This document shows, piece after piece, positions 1 to 9,199 of a stretch of 64,000 nt of DNA (within the stretch, counting starts at the first letter, position 1; each line of letters starts with the position of its first letter). The notes beneath the pieces were generated by a model, which worked only from the letters and a program-made list of their open reading frames with translations, did not search any database and was not told the DNA's origin. Source of the stretch: Shewanella sp. OPT22. Its GTDB lineage: Bacteria > Pseudomonadota > Gammaproteobacteria > Enterobacterales > Shewanellaceae. A program made the position numbers and the translations under genes. The DNA is taken from positions 299,431 through 363,430 of the forward strand of contig NZ_PGVH01000043.1 in the NCBI RefSeq assembly GCF_004168585.1, written 5' to 3'.

Positions 1-86
1 TAAGTGAGCATTACACTCACAGCTAACATAATAACACTGCCTAATAGAATAAATAACGTACCAACTAATTTTCTATGCTTATCCAA
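1..86 (-). CDS. Partial membrane protein, N-terminus only
   Basis: An open frame runs off the left edge on the minus strand. It would start at a TTG at 86, preceded by an AGG-type ribosome binding sequence. The visible 28 residues are a short charged head (MDKHRK) followed by a continuous hydrophobic stretch, which fits an N-terminal membrane anchor or signal sequence. It lies downstream of rnd in the same direction. No family can be named from so little, and the TTG start is a guess. Confidence 0.35.
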   Translation of the reverse strand, partial: MDKHRKLVGTLFILLGSVIMLAVSVMLT

Positions 87-186
87 ATTGCACCTAAAAT
101 TGTAACACCTAAATATCAGACTAATGGTCATTGGCTAAAATATTAAGCACAACTTACAAAAGCCAGATAAAAATTATAACCAAGAC

Positions 187-216
187 GAAATAAAAGCCCG
201 ATATAAATCAGGCTAT
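187..216 (-). terminator. Rho-independent terminator of fadD-rnd
   Basis: On the minus strand an imperfect 8-bp hairpin (arms about 207-214 and 195-202, one mismatch) overlaps the upstream edge of the rnd stop codon region and is followed by a T-rich run. It is well placed to end the fadD-rnd transcript. Confidence 0.5.
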
Positions 217-219
217 ATT

Positions 220-1347
220 TTAAAGCTCTAAAGTAGAGAGTGTGGATAAGGCTAACGACCCTCTCCAACCGATCAGTAACTTGGGATTGTTGTCTTTATT
301 GTCGCTCCAATACCAACTCAAAAAGTCGTGAATGTATTTTTTTGAAGCAAATATCTCAATGGGCACTTCATTATTCTCAGCAATGGAGACCAATTTTGAC
401 TTAACGGTTTTAAAGCTTTGTTTATAATCTGGCCGAAAAGCAATCACATCAATTTTTGGGGGTAAGTTTTCTAAATCGGCATTTTGCAGATTAGAAAGAA
501 GGGGTTTTGAGAATTTACGCTTTTCATGTTCATTTAACTCTTTTACACGCGAAAGCTGAGCAAACGTTGTTGCCTTAGACTTAGCTAAGGCAATTAAAGC
601 ATGATCTTTAATGATAAAACCGACTGCAATGTCTTTTTTAACGGCGGTTTTTAATCGCCACTTCGCAATCGGTTTCAAATAAGCAAGTTGAGTTTGACTG
701 AGCTGAAAACCGTTTTTCACTTTTAGGTAGGCATTATCGTAGTCAATGGCGTCTAACCTTCCCTGACACATACTCGCACTTTCTTCTAATGCCCAATCCC
801 AGCGTCCAAGTTCTTCGAGCTTTTGTTTGAGCATTGGAAATAAATGATAAAGATAAAATACATCATTAGCCGCATAGGTGAGTTGCTTATCTGATAACGG
901 TCGCTTTATCCAATCCGTTCTCGATTCACCTTTATCTAATTCAATACCTAGCAGTTGATGAACAAGGTTTGCATAACCAAGTCCATGCCCCATTTTGGCA
1001 AAGCCTGCACCTATTTGAGAGTCAAAATACGGTGTTGGCATTACATCACCATAATGCGCAAAGACCTCAAGGTCTTCGCTGGCAGAATGTAATACTTTGA
1101 GAATGCCTTCGTTTTTAAGCAAACCCCAAAATTCAGTTAAATTAATACCTGAAACAGGGTCGATTAATGCAAGCACATCCCCATTGTATACTTGAATCAA
1201 ACCTAACTGTGCATAGTAAGTACGAGTTCTAACAAACTCGGTATCTAAAGCAATCATATTACTTTGCTTTAACTGCTCTACCAGTTGGTTAAGCGATTCT
1301 TGTGTATCTATAAAAGTTACTACTGGAAACTTTTTATCAAACATCAT
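220..1347 (-). CDS. rnd: Ribonuclease D
   Basis: This 375-residue protein is a 3'-5' exoribonuclease that trims tRNA precursors and other structured RNAs. The N-terminal DEDD exonuclease domain shows the first acidic pair in ALDTEF (D35, E37). Further acidic sites lie in the SASEDLEVF stretch and in the YAANDVFYLY stretch, which carries the tyrosine of the DEDDy subclass. An HRDC-like helical domain follows from about residue 210. The length matches E. coli RNase D (375 aa). It lies 10 bp downstream of fadD on the same strand, the usual gammaproteobacterial fadD-rnd arrangement, so the two are probably co-transcribed. Two ATG codons are adjacent at the start and either could be used. Confidence 0.96.
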   Translation of the reverse strand: MMFDKKFPVVTFIDTQESLNQLVEQLKQSNMIALDTEFVRTRTYYAQLGLIQVYNGDVLALIDPVSGINLTEFWGLLKNEGILKVLHSASEDLEVFAHYGDVMPTPYFDSQIGAGFAKMGHGLGYANLVHQLLGIELDKGESRTDWIKRPLSDKQLTYAANDVFYLYHLFPMLKQKLEELGRWDWALEESASMCQGRLDAIDYDNAYLKVKNGFQLSQTQLAYLKPIAKWRLKTAVKKDIAVGFIIKDHALIALAKSKATTFAQLSRVKELNEHEKRKFSKPLLSNLQNADLENLPPKIDVIAFRPDYKQSFKTVKSKLVSIAENNEVPIEIFASKKYIHDFLSWYWSDNKDNNPKLLIGWRGSLALSTLSTLEL

Positions 1348-1357
1348 TTAGTGATAC

Positions 1358-3040
1358 TTATCCATTCGTTTTCTTTAAGTCTTCGTCCCGTAATTCACGG
1401 CGAAGTATTTTACCAACGTTAGTCTTAGGTAATTCATCACGGAATTCAACAAATTTAGGCACTTTATAACCCGTAAGGTGCACCCGACAGTGCTTAATGA
1501 TGTCTTTTTCAGTCAACTTTTTGCTTTTTGACACCACAAACACTTTAACTGCTTCACCACTTGCCTCGTATGGCACACCAATAGCCGCAACTTCTACTAC
1601 TTTTGGATGTAAGGCAACAACATCTTCAATCTCATTTGGGAACACATTAAAACCAGAAACCAAAATCATGTCTTTTTTGCGATCAACAATATAAAACAGA
1701 CCTTGTTCATCCATATAACCGATGTCACCCGTGGATAACCAACCGTTTTCATCGATGACAGCTTTGGTTTCTTCTTCATTGCCCCAGTAGCCTTGCATCA
1801 CTTGTGGGCCTTTTATAAACAGCTCACCTGTTTCGCCTTGAGGTAATATAAGGCCGTTGTCGTCACGTACTTGTATATCAGTACCCGGTGCAGGTAAACC
1901 AATAGAGCCATTATACCCTTCTGAGTTATAGGCATTACACGAAACTAACGGTGACGCTTCGGTAAGGCCGTAGCCTTCCAATAATCGAGTTGTTGTGATC
2001 TCTTGCCATTTATCCGCAACGGCACGTTGCACAGCCATGCCACCACCGATAGACAATTTTAACTTGTCAAAATTAAGGTTGGCGAACTCAGGATTATTCA
2101 CAAGTGCATTAAATAACGTATTTACGCCTGTTAATACTGAAAAATCGTACTTTGACAGTTCAGATACAAACCCAGGAATATCTCGTGGATTGGTAATTAA
2201 TAAGTTCTTTGCACCTTTATGAAGGAATAACATGCAATTCACGGTCAATGCAAAGATGTGATACAACGGAAGAGCTGTAACTACAAGTTCTTTGCCATTA
2301 TCAAGAATCGGTGAATAAGCGCCACTGGCTTGCAAAACGTTAGAAACCACATTTTTATGGCTCAACATTGCGCCCTTAGAAAGACCCGTCGTACCACCGG
2401 TATATTGCAAAAAAGCTAAATCATCTTCTTTCAATTCTGGTTTTACATACTGTAAGCGTCGCCCTTTAGATAAGGCTTTGCGATACGAAAGTGCGTGTGG
2501 CAGATGATAAGCAGGTACCATCTTCTTAATATATTTAATGACAAAATTAACGACAGTACGTTTTGGCGTACTCAGTAAGTCACCTAAACTAGAAATAATG
2601 ACATTTTCGACAGGCGTTTCATCAATGACTTTTTGCAAGGTATTCGCAAAATTAGATACTACAACTATAGCTTTAGCGCCAGAATCATTAAGTTGGTGCT
2701 TCAGTTCACGAGGTGTATATAACGGATTAACATTGACTACGACCATTCCAGCACGTAATACGCCAAAAAGTGCAATGGGGTACTGCAAAACGTTTGGCAT
2801 CATCAAGGCTACTCTATCACCCTTTTTTAATCCCAGTTCATTTTGAAGGTAAGCAGCAAAAGCTCGACTTCGTTCTTCAAGCTTTCTGTAAGTAACCGTT
2901 GCTCCCATGTTCATAAAAGCAGGTTGGTCAGCGTACTTGCTTACCGATTCTTCAAACATTTCTACTAATGAAGAATACTTACCATGCTCAATATCTGCAG
3001 GTACACCCTCAGGAAGGTTATTTAGCCAAAGTTGTTCCAC
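1358..3040 (-). CDS. fadD: Long-chain-fatty-acid--CoA ligase
   Basis: This 560-residue acyl-activating enzyme converts long-chain fatty acids to acyl-CoA with ATP, the entry step of beta-oxidation and of vectorial fatty acid uptake at the inner membrane. The AMP-binding P-loop [14 protein letters not shown] lies near residue 211, the YGLTEASP adenylate motif near 356, and the STGD and DRKKD hinge motifs in the C-terminal third, with a conserved lysine ([11 protein letters not shown]) near the end. Length and motifs match E. coli FadD (561 aa). It is upstream of and tightly linked to rnd. The ATG at 3040 follows a GGAGAAC-like ribosome binding sequence. No FadR operator was confirmed by eye. 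Confidence 0.96.
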   Translation of the reverse strand: MEQLWLNNLPEGVPADIEHGKYSSLVEMFEESVSKYADQPAFMNMGATVTYRKLEERSRAFAAYLQNELGLKKGDRVALMMPNVLQYPIALFGVLRAGMVVVNVNPLYTPRELKHQLNDSGAKAIVVVSNFANTLQKVIDETPVENVIISSLGDLLSTPKRTVVNFVIKYIKKMVPAYHLPHALSYRKALSKGRRLQYVKPELKEDDLAFLQYTGGTTGLSKGAMLSHKNVVSNVLQASGAYSPILDNGKELVVTALPLYHIFALTVNCMLFLHKGAKNLLITNPRDIPGFVSELSKYDFSVLTGVNTLFNALVNNPEFANLNFDKLKLSIGGGMAVQRAVADKWQEITTTRLLEGYGLTEASPLVSCNAYNSEGYNGSIGLPAPGTDIQVRDDNGLILPQGETGELFIKGPQVMQGYWGNEEETKAVIDENGWLSTGDIGYMDEQGLFYIVDRKKDMILVSGFNVFPNEIEDVVALHPKVVEVAAIGVPYEASGEAVKVFVVSKSKKLTEKDIIKHCRVHLTGYKVPKFVEFRDELPKTNVGKILRRELRDEDLKKTNG

Positions 3041-3214
3041 TATGTTCTCCCGATGCTAATAATAGCGACTAAGCAAATTTGCTTATAAAAAGTAAATACG
3101 CATCTTATTTCTAGTATGTTCAAACAAATGAATCATACCAATTTACCGAATATCATACGTGCGTTTGAATTTTAGCGGTTCATAATCACATATCTAGAGC
3201 AAAAATCCTAGTCA

Positions 3215-4075
3215 TCACTGGTCAATGAAAGAGCGAATAGCCTCTGCAACGGGCTTTGGATTGTCCATATGGATATGATGCCCGCCCTCAACGACTTCAC
3301 TCGCAAGTGAACTGAATTTTATTTGGAATGCATTCATCTGCAGTTGCGCTTTACTTCGACTACCAAAGATGACAAAAACAGGCACTTCGACATGGTCGAT
3401 TAACGAATCAACTTGCTGAAAACTAAAACGCCAAGCTGATGTTAGTTTAAGTTTAGGATCCGTACGCCAAACAACACCGTTTTCTGTTTGTCTCAAGTTG
3501 CGTGTCACAATCAATTTAGAATTAACGTAGTTAAGATCAGTAACTTTCTCTCTCACTTTGGCGACTGTCTCTATCGAGGAATAGGTCTTAGGCGTTATAT
3601 CAGAATTTGCCTGAGCTTTATGGTCGATCAAACTTTGTTGTAATCGATGTTTCGCATTAGATTCCATCTCAAACAGCGGCATTAGGATATCAAGCATGAT
3701 CAACTTTTCAACATTCTGAGGGAATACACTCGCATACATCAACGAAATTATGCCACCAAAGGAGTGTGCTAATAGGTTTACTTTATCAATGCCGTATTCT
3801 TGCTTTAGATGCTCGATGACTTGTTCAAGGTCGAACACATAGTCCGTTAGGTGAAGTGGATAACCTGTTTGGCGATGTTGTGATAAACCATGCCCCGGAA
3901 AATCAATGGCAATGATTCTGTAATCACTTAGGAACTCAATGAGAGGAAGAAAAGTGTTCGAGTTGTCTAACCAACCATGCGTAGCAAGTAAAACAGGTTT
4001 ACCCACTTCGCCCCATTCTTGTGCAGCCAATGTAATGTGCGAAAGTTTTAACTCTAGTTCTTTTCCTTTGAACAT
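3215..4075 (-). CDS. Alpha/beta-fold hydrolase
   Basis: This is a cytoplasmic alpha/beta hydrolase of about 286 residues. It has the oxyanion HGW segment (near 33-35), the nucleophile elbow LLAHSFGG (Ser about residue 105 from the chosen start) and a C-terminal catalytic His in the GGHHIHMDNP segment. The nearest known type is the MEST/SERHL-like hydrolase group common in gammaproteobacteria; the substrate cannot be told. An upstream in-frame TTG at 4087 exists, but the ATG at 4075 is the more ordinary start. It follows the M50-like gene on the same strand after a short gap, so the two may share a transcript. Confidence 0.85.
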   Translation of the reverse strand: MFKGKELELKLSHITLAAQEWGEVGKPVLLATHGWLDNSNTFLPLIEFLSDYRIIAIDFPGHGLSQHRQTGYPLHLTDYVFDLEQVIEHLKQEYGIDKVNLLAHSFGGIISLMYASVFPQNVEKLIMLDILMPLFEMESNAKHRLQQSLIDHKAQANSDITPKTYSSIETVAKVREKVTDLNYVNSKLIVTRNLRQTENGVVWRTDPKLKLTSAWRFSFQQVDSLIDHVEVPVFVIFGSRSKAQLQMNAFQIKFSSLASEVVEGGHHIHMDNPKPVAEAIRSFIDQ

Positions 4076-4110
4076 CTGTAATACCAAAATTAAAATGAGT
4101 AAACGAACGG

Positions 4111-4761
4111 TTAGCGAACTTTAAATGCACGATACAGTGCAAAGCAACCAATAATACACCAACAGACAGTCCAGACTTGTGCAGGTATCCAAGTCATTTT
4201 AGCAAGATTGGCTGCATCCCCTACATGCCCTCTCCCAATTAACATTACTGCACTAAATAATCCATTGAGGATTACCGTCATGCCAATAAATTGAGTCAAA
4301 TATTTCAGCCAGCCTGAAGAAGCAAATTTGAGGGGCAAAATGAATAGTGAGGCAATAACCAACAAAATGAGTACCGTCAGTAGATCTCTAACCCATAAAG
4401 CTAAGCATATAGCGATCAGAAAAATAATTGCGCCAGAAATAAATTTAGCGAACTTAGAGGTTGTTGTAGCCGCTAATTGATACAGAAGTAAACCAAAACC
4501 TGATGCACCAGCGTAACCCGAAAATGCTATCAAAATTGGCCATCCACCGTAGCTGTAACAATAACCCGCACCATTAGCCAGTAATTGAATTTTACTGATA
4601 CTGCCGCCAGTAATTAGCGTTGCTAGACCATGGCTGATCTCATGGAAGAAGGTTTCGATCCAACTAAATGGAATACTGACAATCGGGATTTGAATGACAA
4701 TAGCACTCAAAACAAAAAAGAACCAAAAATGAAGTTTATATCGTTGAGCTTTATTTTGCAT
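4111..4761 (-). CDS. M50B-like zinc metalloprotease family membrane protein
   Basis: This is a 216-residue polytopic membrane protein with about six hydrophobic segments. The zinc-site motif HEISH is at residues 40-44, right after the first transmembrane segment, and is followed by a GGS loop, as in the compact M50B-like family (PF13398 type). Members resemble site-2 proteases, although many have no known substrate. A second metal ligand may be the Asp near WVRDLL (about residue 125). It lies between a small unknown gene and an alpha/beta hydrolase, all on the minus strand. Intramembrane protease activity is inferred only from the HEXXH motif. Confidence 0.75.
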   Translation of the reverse strand: MQNKAQRYKLHFWFFFVLSAIVIQIPIVSIPFSWIETFFHEISHGLATLITGGSISKIQLLANGAGYCYSYGGWPILIAFSGYAGASGFGLLLYQLAATTTSKFAKFISGAIIFLIAICLALWVRDLLTVLILLVIASLFILPLKFASSGWLKYLTQFIGMTVILNGLFSAVMLIGRGHVGDAANLAKMTWIPAQVWTVCWCIIGCFALYRAFKVR

Positions 4762-4776
4762 AGGCGTGGTAAAGTG

Positions 4777-5094
4777 CTAAGCGTAAGTATCAATACCTAT
4801 ATTCTGCCTGATATTTTCTCTTTCTACTGCAAATTGTGTAAGTAAATATTGAGATATGGCTTTATTACTTATTGGATTTGATGTTTCTATGTGAACACGG
4901 CTGTGTTGCCATTGTTCAATTGTTATTTGTGTATGAGGTTGACGTCGATGTTCAACTAACTCTCCGCTAATCGCTCGAGGTGAGTCAGTACCTTTATCAA
5001 CATTAGATTGGGGATTGTTGACAGGCACAATGCTGGTTGAGGTCGAGGGTGTTTGACCAATAGAATTATACGACAAATTTGAGTCGATGTTCAT
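4777..5094 (-). CDS. Small hypothetical protein
   Basis: This predicted protein has 105 residues, with a Ser/Thr/Asn/Pro-rich disordered N-terminal half and a more ordered C-terminal half (about 52-105) containing a QWQHSRVHIET segment and a helix ending in ERENIRQNIGIDTYA. There is no signal peptide or membrane segment. It is 15 bp upstream of the M50-like gene on the same strand. I do not recognise the family. The composition and compact spacing argue for a real gene. Confidence 0.6.
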   Translation of the reverse strand: MNIDSNLSYNSIGQTPSTSTSIVPVNNPQSNVDKGTDSPRAISGELVEHRRQPHTQITIEQWQHSRVHIETSNPISNKAISQYLLTQFAVERENIRQNIGIDTYA

Positions 5095-5206
5095 TTACCT
5101 GTCCATGAATCTAGCTTAAGCAAAGAATAGTTAACGATTTGTTAAATTTCAATATCTATTTAAACCTCATTGCACTCCCGTTTTCACGGGAGCAACGCCG
5201 TAGAAA

Positions 5207-5902
5207 TTATTCGCGGCCTGGTAATTTTTTCCAAGTAACTTCGTCACGTACATAAACCGGCGCTAAATCGTCAACTGGAGTAAATTTTCCCTCAGCCCAC
5301 GCACTCTGACCTAATTTAAGCATAGATTCAGCTGTAGGAAATTTTGCTGTAACGTCAACGTGTGCATTGTTTACATTCGAAAGTAACTCAGGATACGTGT
5401 CGATACCCGTACCACATGCAACAAAACGTTCAGCCTCGTTATGAACCAAAGCTACATTTTCAGGGTGAGATACTTTCTCTTTATCGATAGCTACTACACC
5501 ATTATTATTGGTAGTGTACTCAGCCCAATAAACTTCATTCATTCTTGCATCTATGGCACAAAGAATATGCTCTGCGCCTAAATTAGCGGCTTGTTGCGCC
5601 ATAGAATCCAGTGTGGAAACACCATAAACGGGAAGGCTCTGCCCTAATGCTAACCCTTGAGCCATACTCGTGCATATGCGAATGCCCGTAAAGCTACCAG
5701 GACCTCGGCCATAGACAATCCCGTCAAGATCAGAAAGCGAAATGCCTGCTTCAGCAACCAGTTTTTCAACTAATGGTAAAAGTCTTTGGCTGTGCTCTCG
5801 TGGAGCATCCACTGCTTCAGAATAGATTTTTTCACCGACTTGTACGGCTACAGAACAAAGCTCTGTACAAGTATCAATTGCAAGTAATGTTTTATGAGTC
5901 AT
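5207..5902 (-). CDS. tsaB: tRNA threonylcarbamoyladenosine biosynthesis protein TsaB
   Basis: This 231-residue ASKHA-fold protein is the scaffold partner of TsaD in making t6A37 on ANN-decoding tRNAs. The ATPase-like N-terminus LAIDTCTELCSVAV and the diagnostic GRGPGSFTGIRI segment (about residues 65-76) are present, together with STLDSMA near 101. Length matches E. coli TsaB (231 aa). It lies 69 bp downstream of yoaA on the same strand, a neighbour pairing seen in other gammaproteobacteria. The gene is cytoplasmic and expected to be essential. Confidence 0.96.
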   Translation of the reverse strand: MTHKTLLAIDTCTELCSVAVQVGEKIYSEAVDAPREHSQRLLPLVEKLVAEAGISLSDLDGIVYGRGPGSFTGIRICTSMAQGLALGQSLPVYGVSTLDSMAQQAANLGAEHILCAIDARMNEVYWAEYTTNNNGVVAIDKEKVSHPENVALVHNEAERFVACGTGIDTYPELLSNVNNAHVDVTAKFPTAESMLKLGQSAWAEGKFTPVDDLAPVYVRDEVTWKKLPGRE

Positions 5903-5971
5903 TAACGTTAAAACTTATTCAAACTGGATAAATATAGAAGTTGGACATTATAACGAGAATTTACTGAGTTC

Positions 5972-7897
5972 TTATAGACTTTCTAAAAAATCTTTCGCTT
6001 TTGTAAAACTGCGGGTTCGATGTAACGCAGGAATTGACGCTAAGAAATACTGCCCATACGCCTTATTAACCAGTCTTTCATCAAATATTGTGATAAGTCC
6101 TGAGTCATTTTCATGGCGAATTAATCGGCCAATTCCCTGCTTTAGCTTTTGAATCGCAGGTGGAAGAATATTATTCGAGAAAGAATCACCACCGTGCTGT
6201 GAAATATATTCACCCTTTGATTCAACAAAAAAGTCGTCAGGTGATGGAAACGGTAGCTTATCGAAAATGATATTACTGAGTTGGTTCCCTTTGATGTCGA
6301 TACCTTCCCAAAAGCTGTAGGTACCGACCAAAACAGCATCGCCTAATATTCGATATTTTTTCAGCAATGCTTGTCTGCCTGTTTGACCTTGCACTAACAC
6401 TGGGTAATGCAGGCTTCTGGTTAATGCAGCACCAATAGTCCGCACGGCTTTATGGCTGGTGCACAATATAAAAGTCTTGCCTTCATTAGCTTTGATAAGC
6501 TTTTCACAAAGCTTTTGGAATGCATGCAGCCGTGTTTCTTCATCCTGTGACAATATCACTCTTGGAATATACAGCATTGCTTGTCGTTGATAATTAAACG
6601 GGCTATCAATGACATAACTGTTCGCTTTGTGAAGTCCCAATGGTTCAGTAAAGTAATTAAGCTTGCCATTGATAGATAGTGTTGCAGAGGTATAAATCGT
6701 GGCGGTTTCGTCATTGATATACTTTGCTAATTCGTGTTTCACATCATGCAAAATAGTATCGAATTCGAAGCGTCCATTTTCGAACCTCAAATATTGAACA
6801 AACCGAACATCAGACGTCGTAGCTATTGATTCTACCTTCTCTTTAAGTTCATTAAATTCAAATATGTAAGCATCAAATTGTTGATTACGCCCGACCAGAA
6901 CATTTCCCTGATTGATGATATCAGTGCAGGCATTGATTATGTCCCAAAAGCAACTTGCGCTATCTCGTTGAGACAGCAAATGAGTCATGGTCAATTTTGA
7001 AATATTGTGATGACTTAACCACTGTTTAAAATAATCTAAAGCAATGTAGAGCGACTCAATTGCTTTCAAAAAAGGAGGACTATCGCCAATTTCTGCTTTA
7101 AACAACTCAACGGTCTGTTCAATACTTCTACGTATTAAGCTTTCTGAAATTACAGAACCACCTAATTGCCCAAGCACATCAGCTATAGAATGAGCTTCAT
7201 CAAATACCAGAACATCAGCGTCTATTTTGTATTCATTATCGCCTTCTCTCGCTAGAAAATTCTCATTAAAAATAAGATGGTGATTGATGACTAATATGTC
7301 TGATTCGCTTGCTCTTAATTTGGCTTTACGACTGTAACATTGAGAATAAAAATCGCATTTTTTTCCAGTGCAATCGCCTTGTCTTGTTCTAACCAAATTC
7401 AAACTGGGTGAAGACTCATTTACACCATTGATGTGGTTTAAGTCGCCGTCTTTAGTAACTTGTGCCCATTGCTGAACTTTTAGTAAATCACTGAGTACGG
7501 ATTCAGAAAGAGAACTCGCTGTATTCAGTTCACTCTCTAGATTACGGATGCATAGATAATTACTCAGCCCTTTTAAAATGGCAATCCGTGCAGTTGGATG
7601 AGTTAAGCTAACAATGAACGGCACATCTTTATCAAATAACTGTTGCTGAAGGTTTTTTGTTGCAGTTGAGATGATGACTTTTTTCTTTTTAATAAGCGCT
7701 GGCGCTAAGTAGGCGAAACTTTTACCGATACCTGTGCCCGCTTCTACCACAACAGTACTTTTTGCCTTTATGGTTTCAGCAACCGCTAAAGCCATTTGCA
7801 GTTGTCCCTCTCGGAACCGATAATGTTTTAATGATTTATCTAACCGACCACCCTCTGAAAAAAAGTGTTCGACTTGATTGATATATCGGTTAGACAA
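5972..7897 (-). CDS. yoaA: ATP-dependent DNA helicase YoaA (DinG/XPD family)
   Basis: This is a 641-residue superfamily 2 iron-sulfur helicase. Walker A is GTGIGKS (residues 54-60) and the DEAH box is FDEAH (233-236). Four cysteines at 116, 176, 181 and 187 sit between them in the right place to bind the 4Fe-4S cluster. C-terminal motifs V and VI include the GSFWEGIDI-like segment and QGIGRLIRHENDSG. YoaA in E. coli (636 aa) works with the HolC subunit of Pol III in repair of stalled forks; that partnership is family knowledge, not visible here. It is transcribed divergently from the his operon and is followed by tsaB. Confidence 0.93.
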   Translation of the reverse strand: MSNRYINQVEHFFSEGGRLDKSLKHYRFREGQLQMALAVAETIKAKSTVVVEAGTGIGKSFAYLAPALIKKKKVIISTATKNLQQQLFDKDVPFIVSLTHPTARIAILKGLSNYLCIRNLESELNTASSLSESVLSDLLKVQQWAQVTKDGDLNHINGVNESSPSLNLVRTRQGDCTGKKCDFYSQCYSRKAKLRASESDILVINHHLIFNENFLAREGDNEYKIDADVLVFDEAHSIADVLGQLGGSVISESLIRRSIEQTVELFKAEIGDSPPFLKAIESLYIALDYFKQWLSHHNISKLTMTHLLSQRDSASCFWDIINACTDIINQGNVLVGRNQQFDAYIFEFNELKEKVESIATTSDVRFVQYLRFENGRFEFDTILHDVKHELAKYINDETATIYTSATLSINGKLNYFTEPLGLHKANSYVIDSPFNYQRQAMLYIPRVILSQDEETRLHAFQKLCEKLIKANEGKTFILCTSHKAVRTIGAALTRSLHYPVLVQGQTGRQALLKKYRILGDAVLVGTYSFWEGIDIKGNQLSNIIFDKLPFPSPDDFFVESKGEYISQHGGDSFSNNILPPAIQKLKQGIGRLIRHENDSGLITIFDERLVNKAYGQYFLASIPALHRTRSFTKAKDFLESL

Positions 7898-8084
7898 GCG
7901 ATTTCCTGCACGTGTAATATTTTCTTAAACAAATTATTGCATAATGCAAAAGCTGAACGAAACATAAATATTTTTTCAAAGCTATTGCATTTAATAAAGA
8001 AAATGGCTAGTTTTAAAAAATACGCTAAAAAGCACATTTTTTAGACACAAAATATATAACAAATTTTAGACAGAGATATTACTC

Positions 8085-8138
8085 ATGAATTTATTACCGA
8101 CGGCAACGAAACAACATCATCATCACCATATGAGATAG
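8085..8138 (+). CDS. hisL: his operon leader peptide
   Basis: This is a 17-codon ORF whose peptide is MNLLPTATKQ followed by five consecutive His codons (8115-8129) and MR. It lies about 170 bp upstream of hisG and just before a set of mutually exclusive hairpins and a terminator. This is the classic arrangement for ribosome-mediated attenuation: scarcity of charged tRNA-His stalls the ribosome at the His run and prevents the terminator from forming. It is too short for ordinary gene callers. E. coli hisL has seven His codons. Confidence 0.93.
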   Translation: MNLLPTATKQHHHHHMR

Positions 8139-8200
8139 CCTTCGGTTGATCTCCGCCGAAGGATATTTTCCTTCCGGTGGACTGATAGAAGTTTTAACTA
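8139..8200 (+). promoter_or_regulatory. his attenuator: pause and antiterminator segments
   Basis: Directly after the leader stop codon, CCTTCGG (8139-8145) can pair with CCGAAGG (about 8156-8162), forming a pause-type hairpin. A second copy of a CCTTCCGG-like segment (about 8171-8178) can compete for the same partner, which is how antiterminator and terminator conformations alternate in his leaders. The exact alternative pairing was judged by eye and not folded. Confidence 0.6.
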
Positions 8201-8230
8201 AAGCCCCTGAAGGAATTCAGGGGCTTTTTA
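8201..8230 (+). terminator. his attenuator terminator
   Basis: This is a perfect 10-bp GC-rich hairpin (arms 8201-8210 and 8217-8226, loop AGGAAT) followed by a T-run, ending about 75 bp before hisG. Together with the His-rich leader peptide it forms the attenuator of the operon. Confidence 0.92.
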
Positions 8231-8305
8231 GTTTCTGATTTAACCCGTTTACAGCTTGCTAAGCTTAAAAACAGTAAATTGAATTTTTATTAGGACACCA
8301 AACCA

Positions 8306-9196
8306 ATGACAAGATTAAGAATTGCACTTCAAAAATCAGGCCGACTTGCAACCGAGTCACTCAAACTGCTTAAAACATGCGGTATTCGTTTAAATATTAA
8401 CGAACAACGTCTAATTGCACATTCCGATAATCTTCCGATAGATATTTTAAGAGTTCGTGACGATGACATTCCTGGTTTGGTCATGGACGGCGTAGTGGAT
8501 CTAGGAATTGTTGGCGAAAACGTACTGGTTGAAGAACAATATGAGCGTGAATTCATCAATAAACCTGCAAATTATGAAAAAATACGGGTACTCGACTTCG
8601 GTCAATGCCGCTTATCATTAGCTGTGACATCAGAGTTTGACTACCAAGGCATTGAGTCGTTAAATCAACTCCGAATCGCAACATCCTACCCTAATCTGTT
8701 GCGAAAGTTTATGAGTAGCAAAGGCTATGAATTTGAAGATTGTAAGCTTAAGGGATCTGTTGAAGTCGCTCCGAGAGCTGGACTTGCTGATGCAATATGC
8801 GATTTAGTCTCAACGGGAGCAACATTAGAAGCCAACGGTCTCATCGAAAAAGACATTATCTTTCAATCTAAAGCATGTGTCATACAATCGACCAGTAATA
8901 TTGACCAAACCAAGCAAAAATTGATCGATAAAATCATGTCTCGTATCAATGGCGTAATCCAAGCAAAAGAAAGCAAATACATCATGCTCCACGCACCAAA
9001 AGATAACTTACAAAACATCATCGACCTACTTCCAGGTGCTGAAAACCCAACCATAATGTCATTGACCAACAGAGAAGATATGGTTGCGGTTCACGCTGTC
9101 AGCAGTGAAGACATTTTTTGGGACACCATGGAAGAATTAAAACAACTTGGTGCCAGCTCAATTCTTATCCTACCAATTGAAAAGATGATGGGGTAA
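8306..9196 (+). CDS. hisG: ATP phosphoribosyltransferase (long form)
   Basis: This 296-residue enzyme catalyses the first committed step of histidine synthesis, ATP plus PRPP to phosphoribosyl-ATP. The length places it in the long HisG form with its own C-terminal regulatory domain (about 225-296) for feedback inhibition by histidine, so no HisZ is needed. The conserved N-terminal [10 protein letters not shown] and [14 protein letters not shown] (PRPP-binding loop, about 168-181) are clear. It is the first structural gene after the attenuator, and the stop codon abuts the hisD start. Confidence 0.97.
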   Translation: MTRLRIALQKSGRLATESLKLLKTCGIRLNINEQRLIAHSDNLPIDILRVRDDDIPGLVMDGVVDLGIVGENVLVEEQYEREFINKPANYEKIRVLDFGQCRLSLAVTSEFDYQGIESLNQLRIATSYPNLLRKFMSSKGYEFEDCKLKGSVEVAPRAGLADAICDLVSTGATLEANGLIEKDIIFQSKACVIQSTSNIDQTKQKLIDKIMSRINGVIQAKESKYIMLHAPKDNLQNIIDLLPGAENPTIMSLTNREDMVAVHAVSSEDIFWDTMEELKQLGASSILILPIEKMMG

Positions 9197-9199
9197 GTG

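Noticed and set aside
5175-5192. CTCCCG/CGGGAG hairpin downstream of tsaB considered as a terminator
   Set aside because: The stem has only 6 bp and no T-run follows on the minus strand, so it is not listed as a feature.
7984-8013. Possible his promoter (TTGCAT, 17-bp spacer, TAGTTT)
   Set aside because: The -10 match is poor and other AT-rich candidates are nearby; the promoter cannot be fixed by eye.
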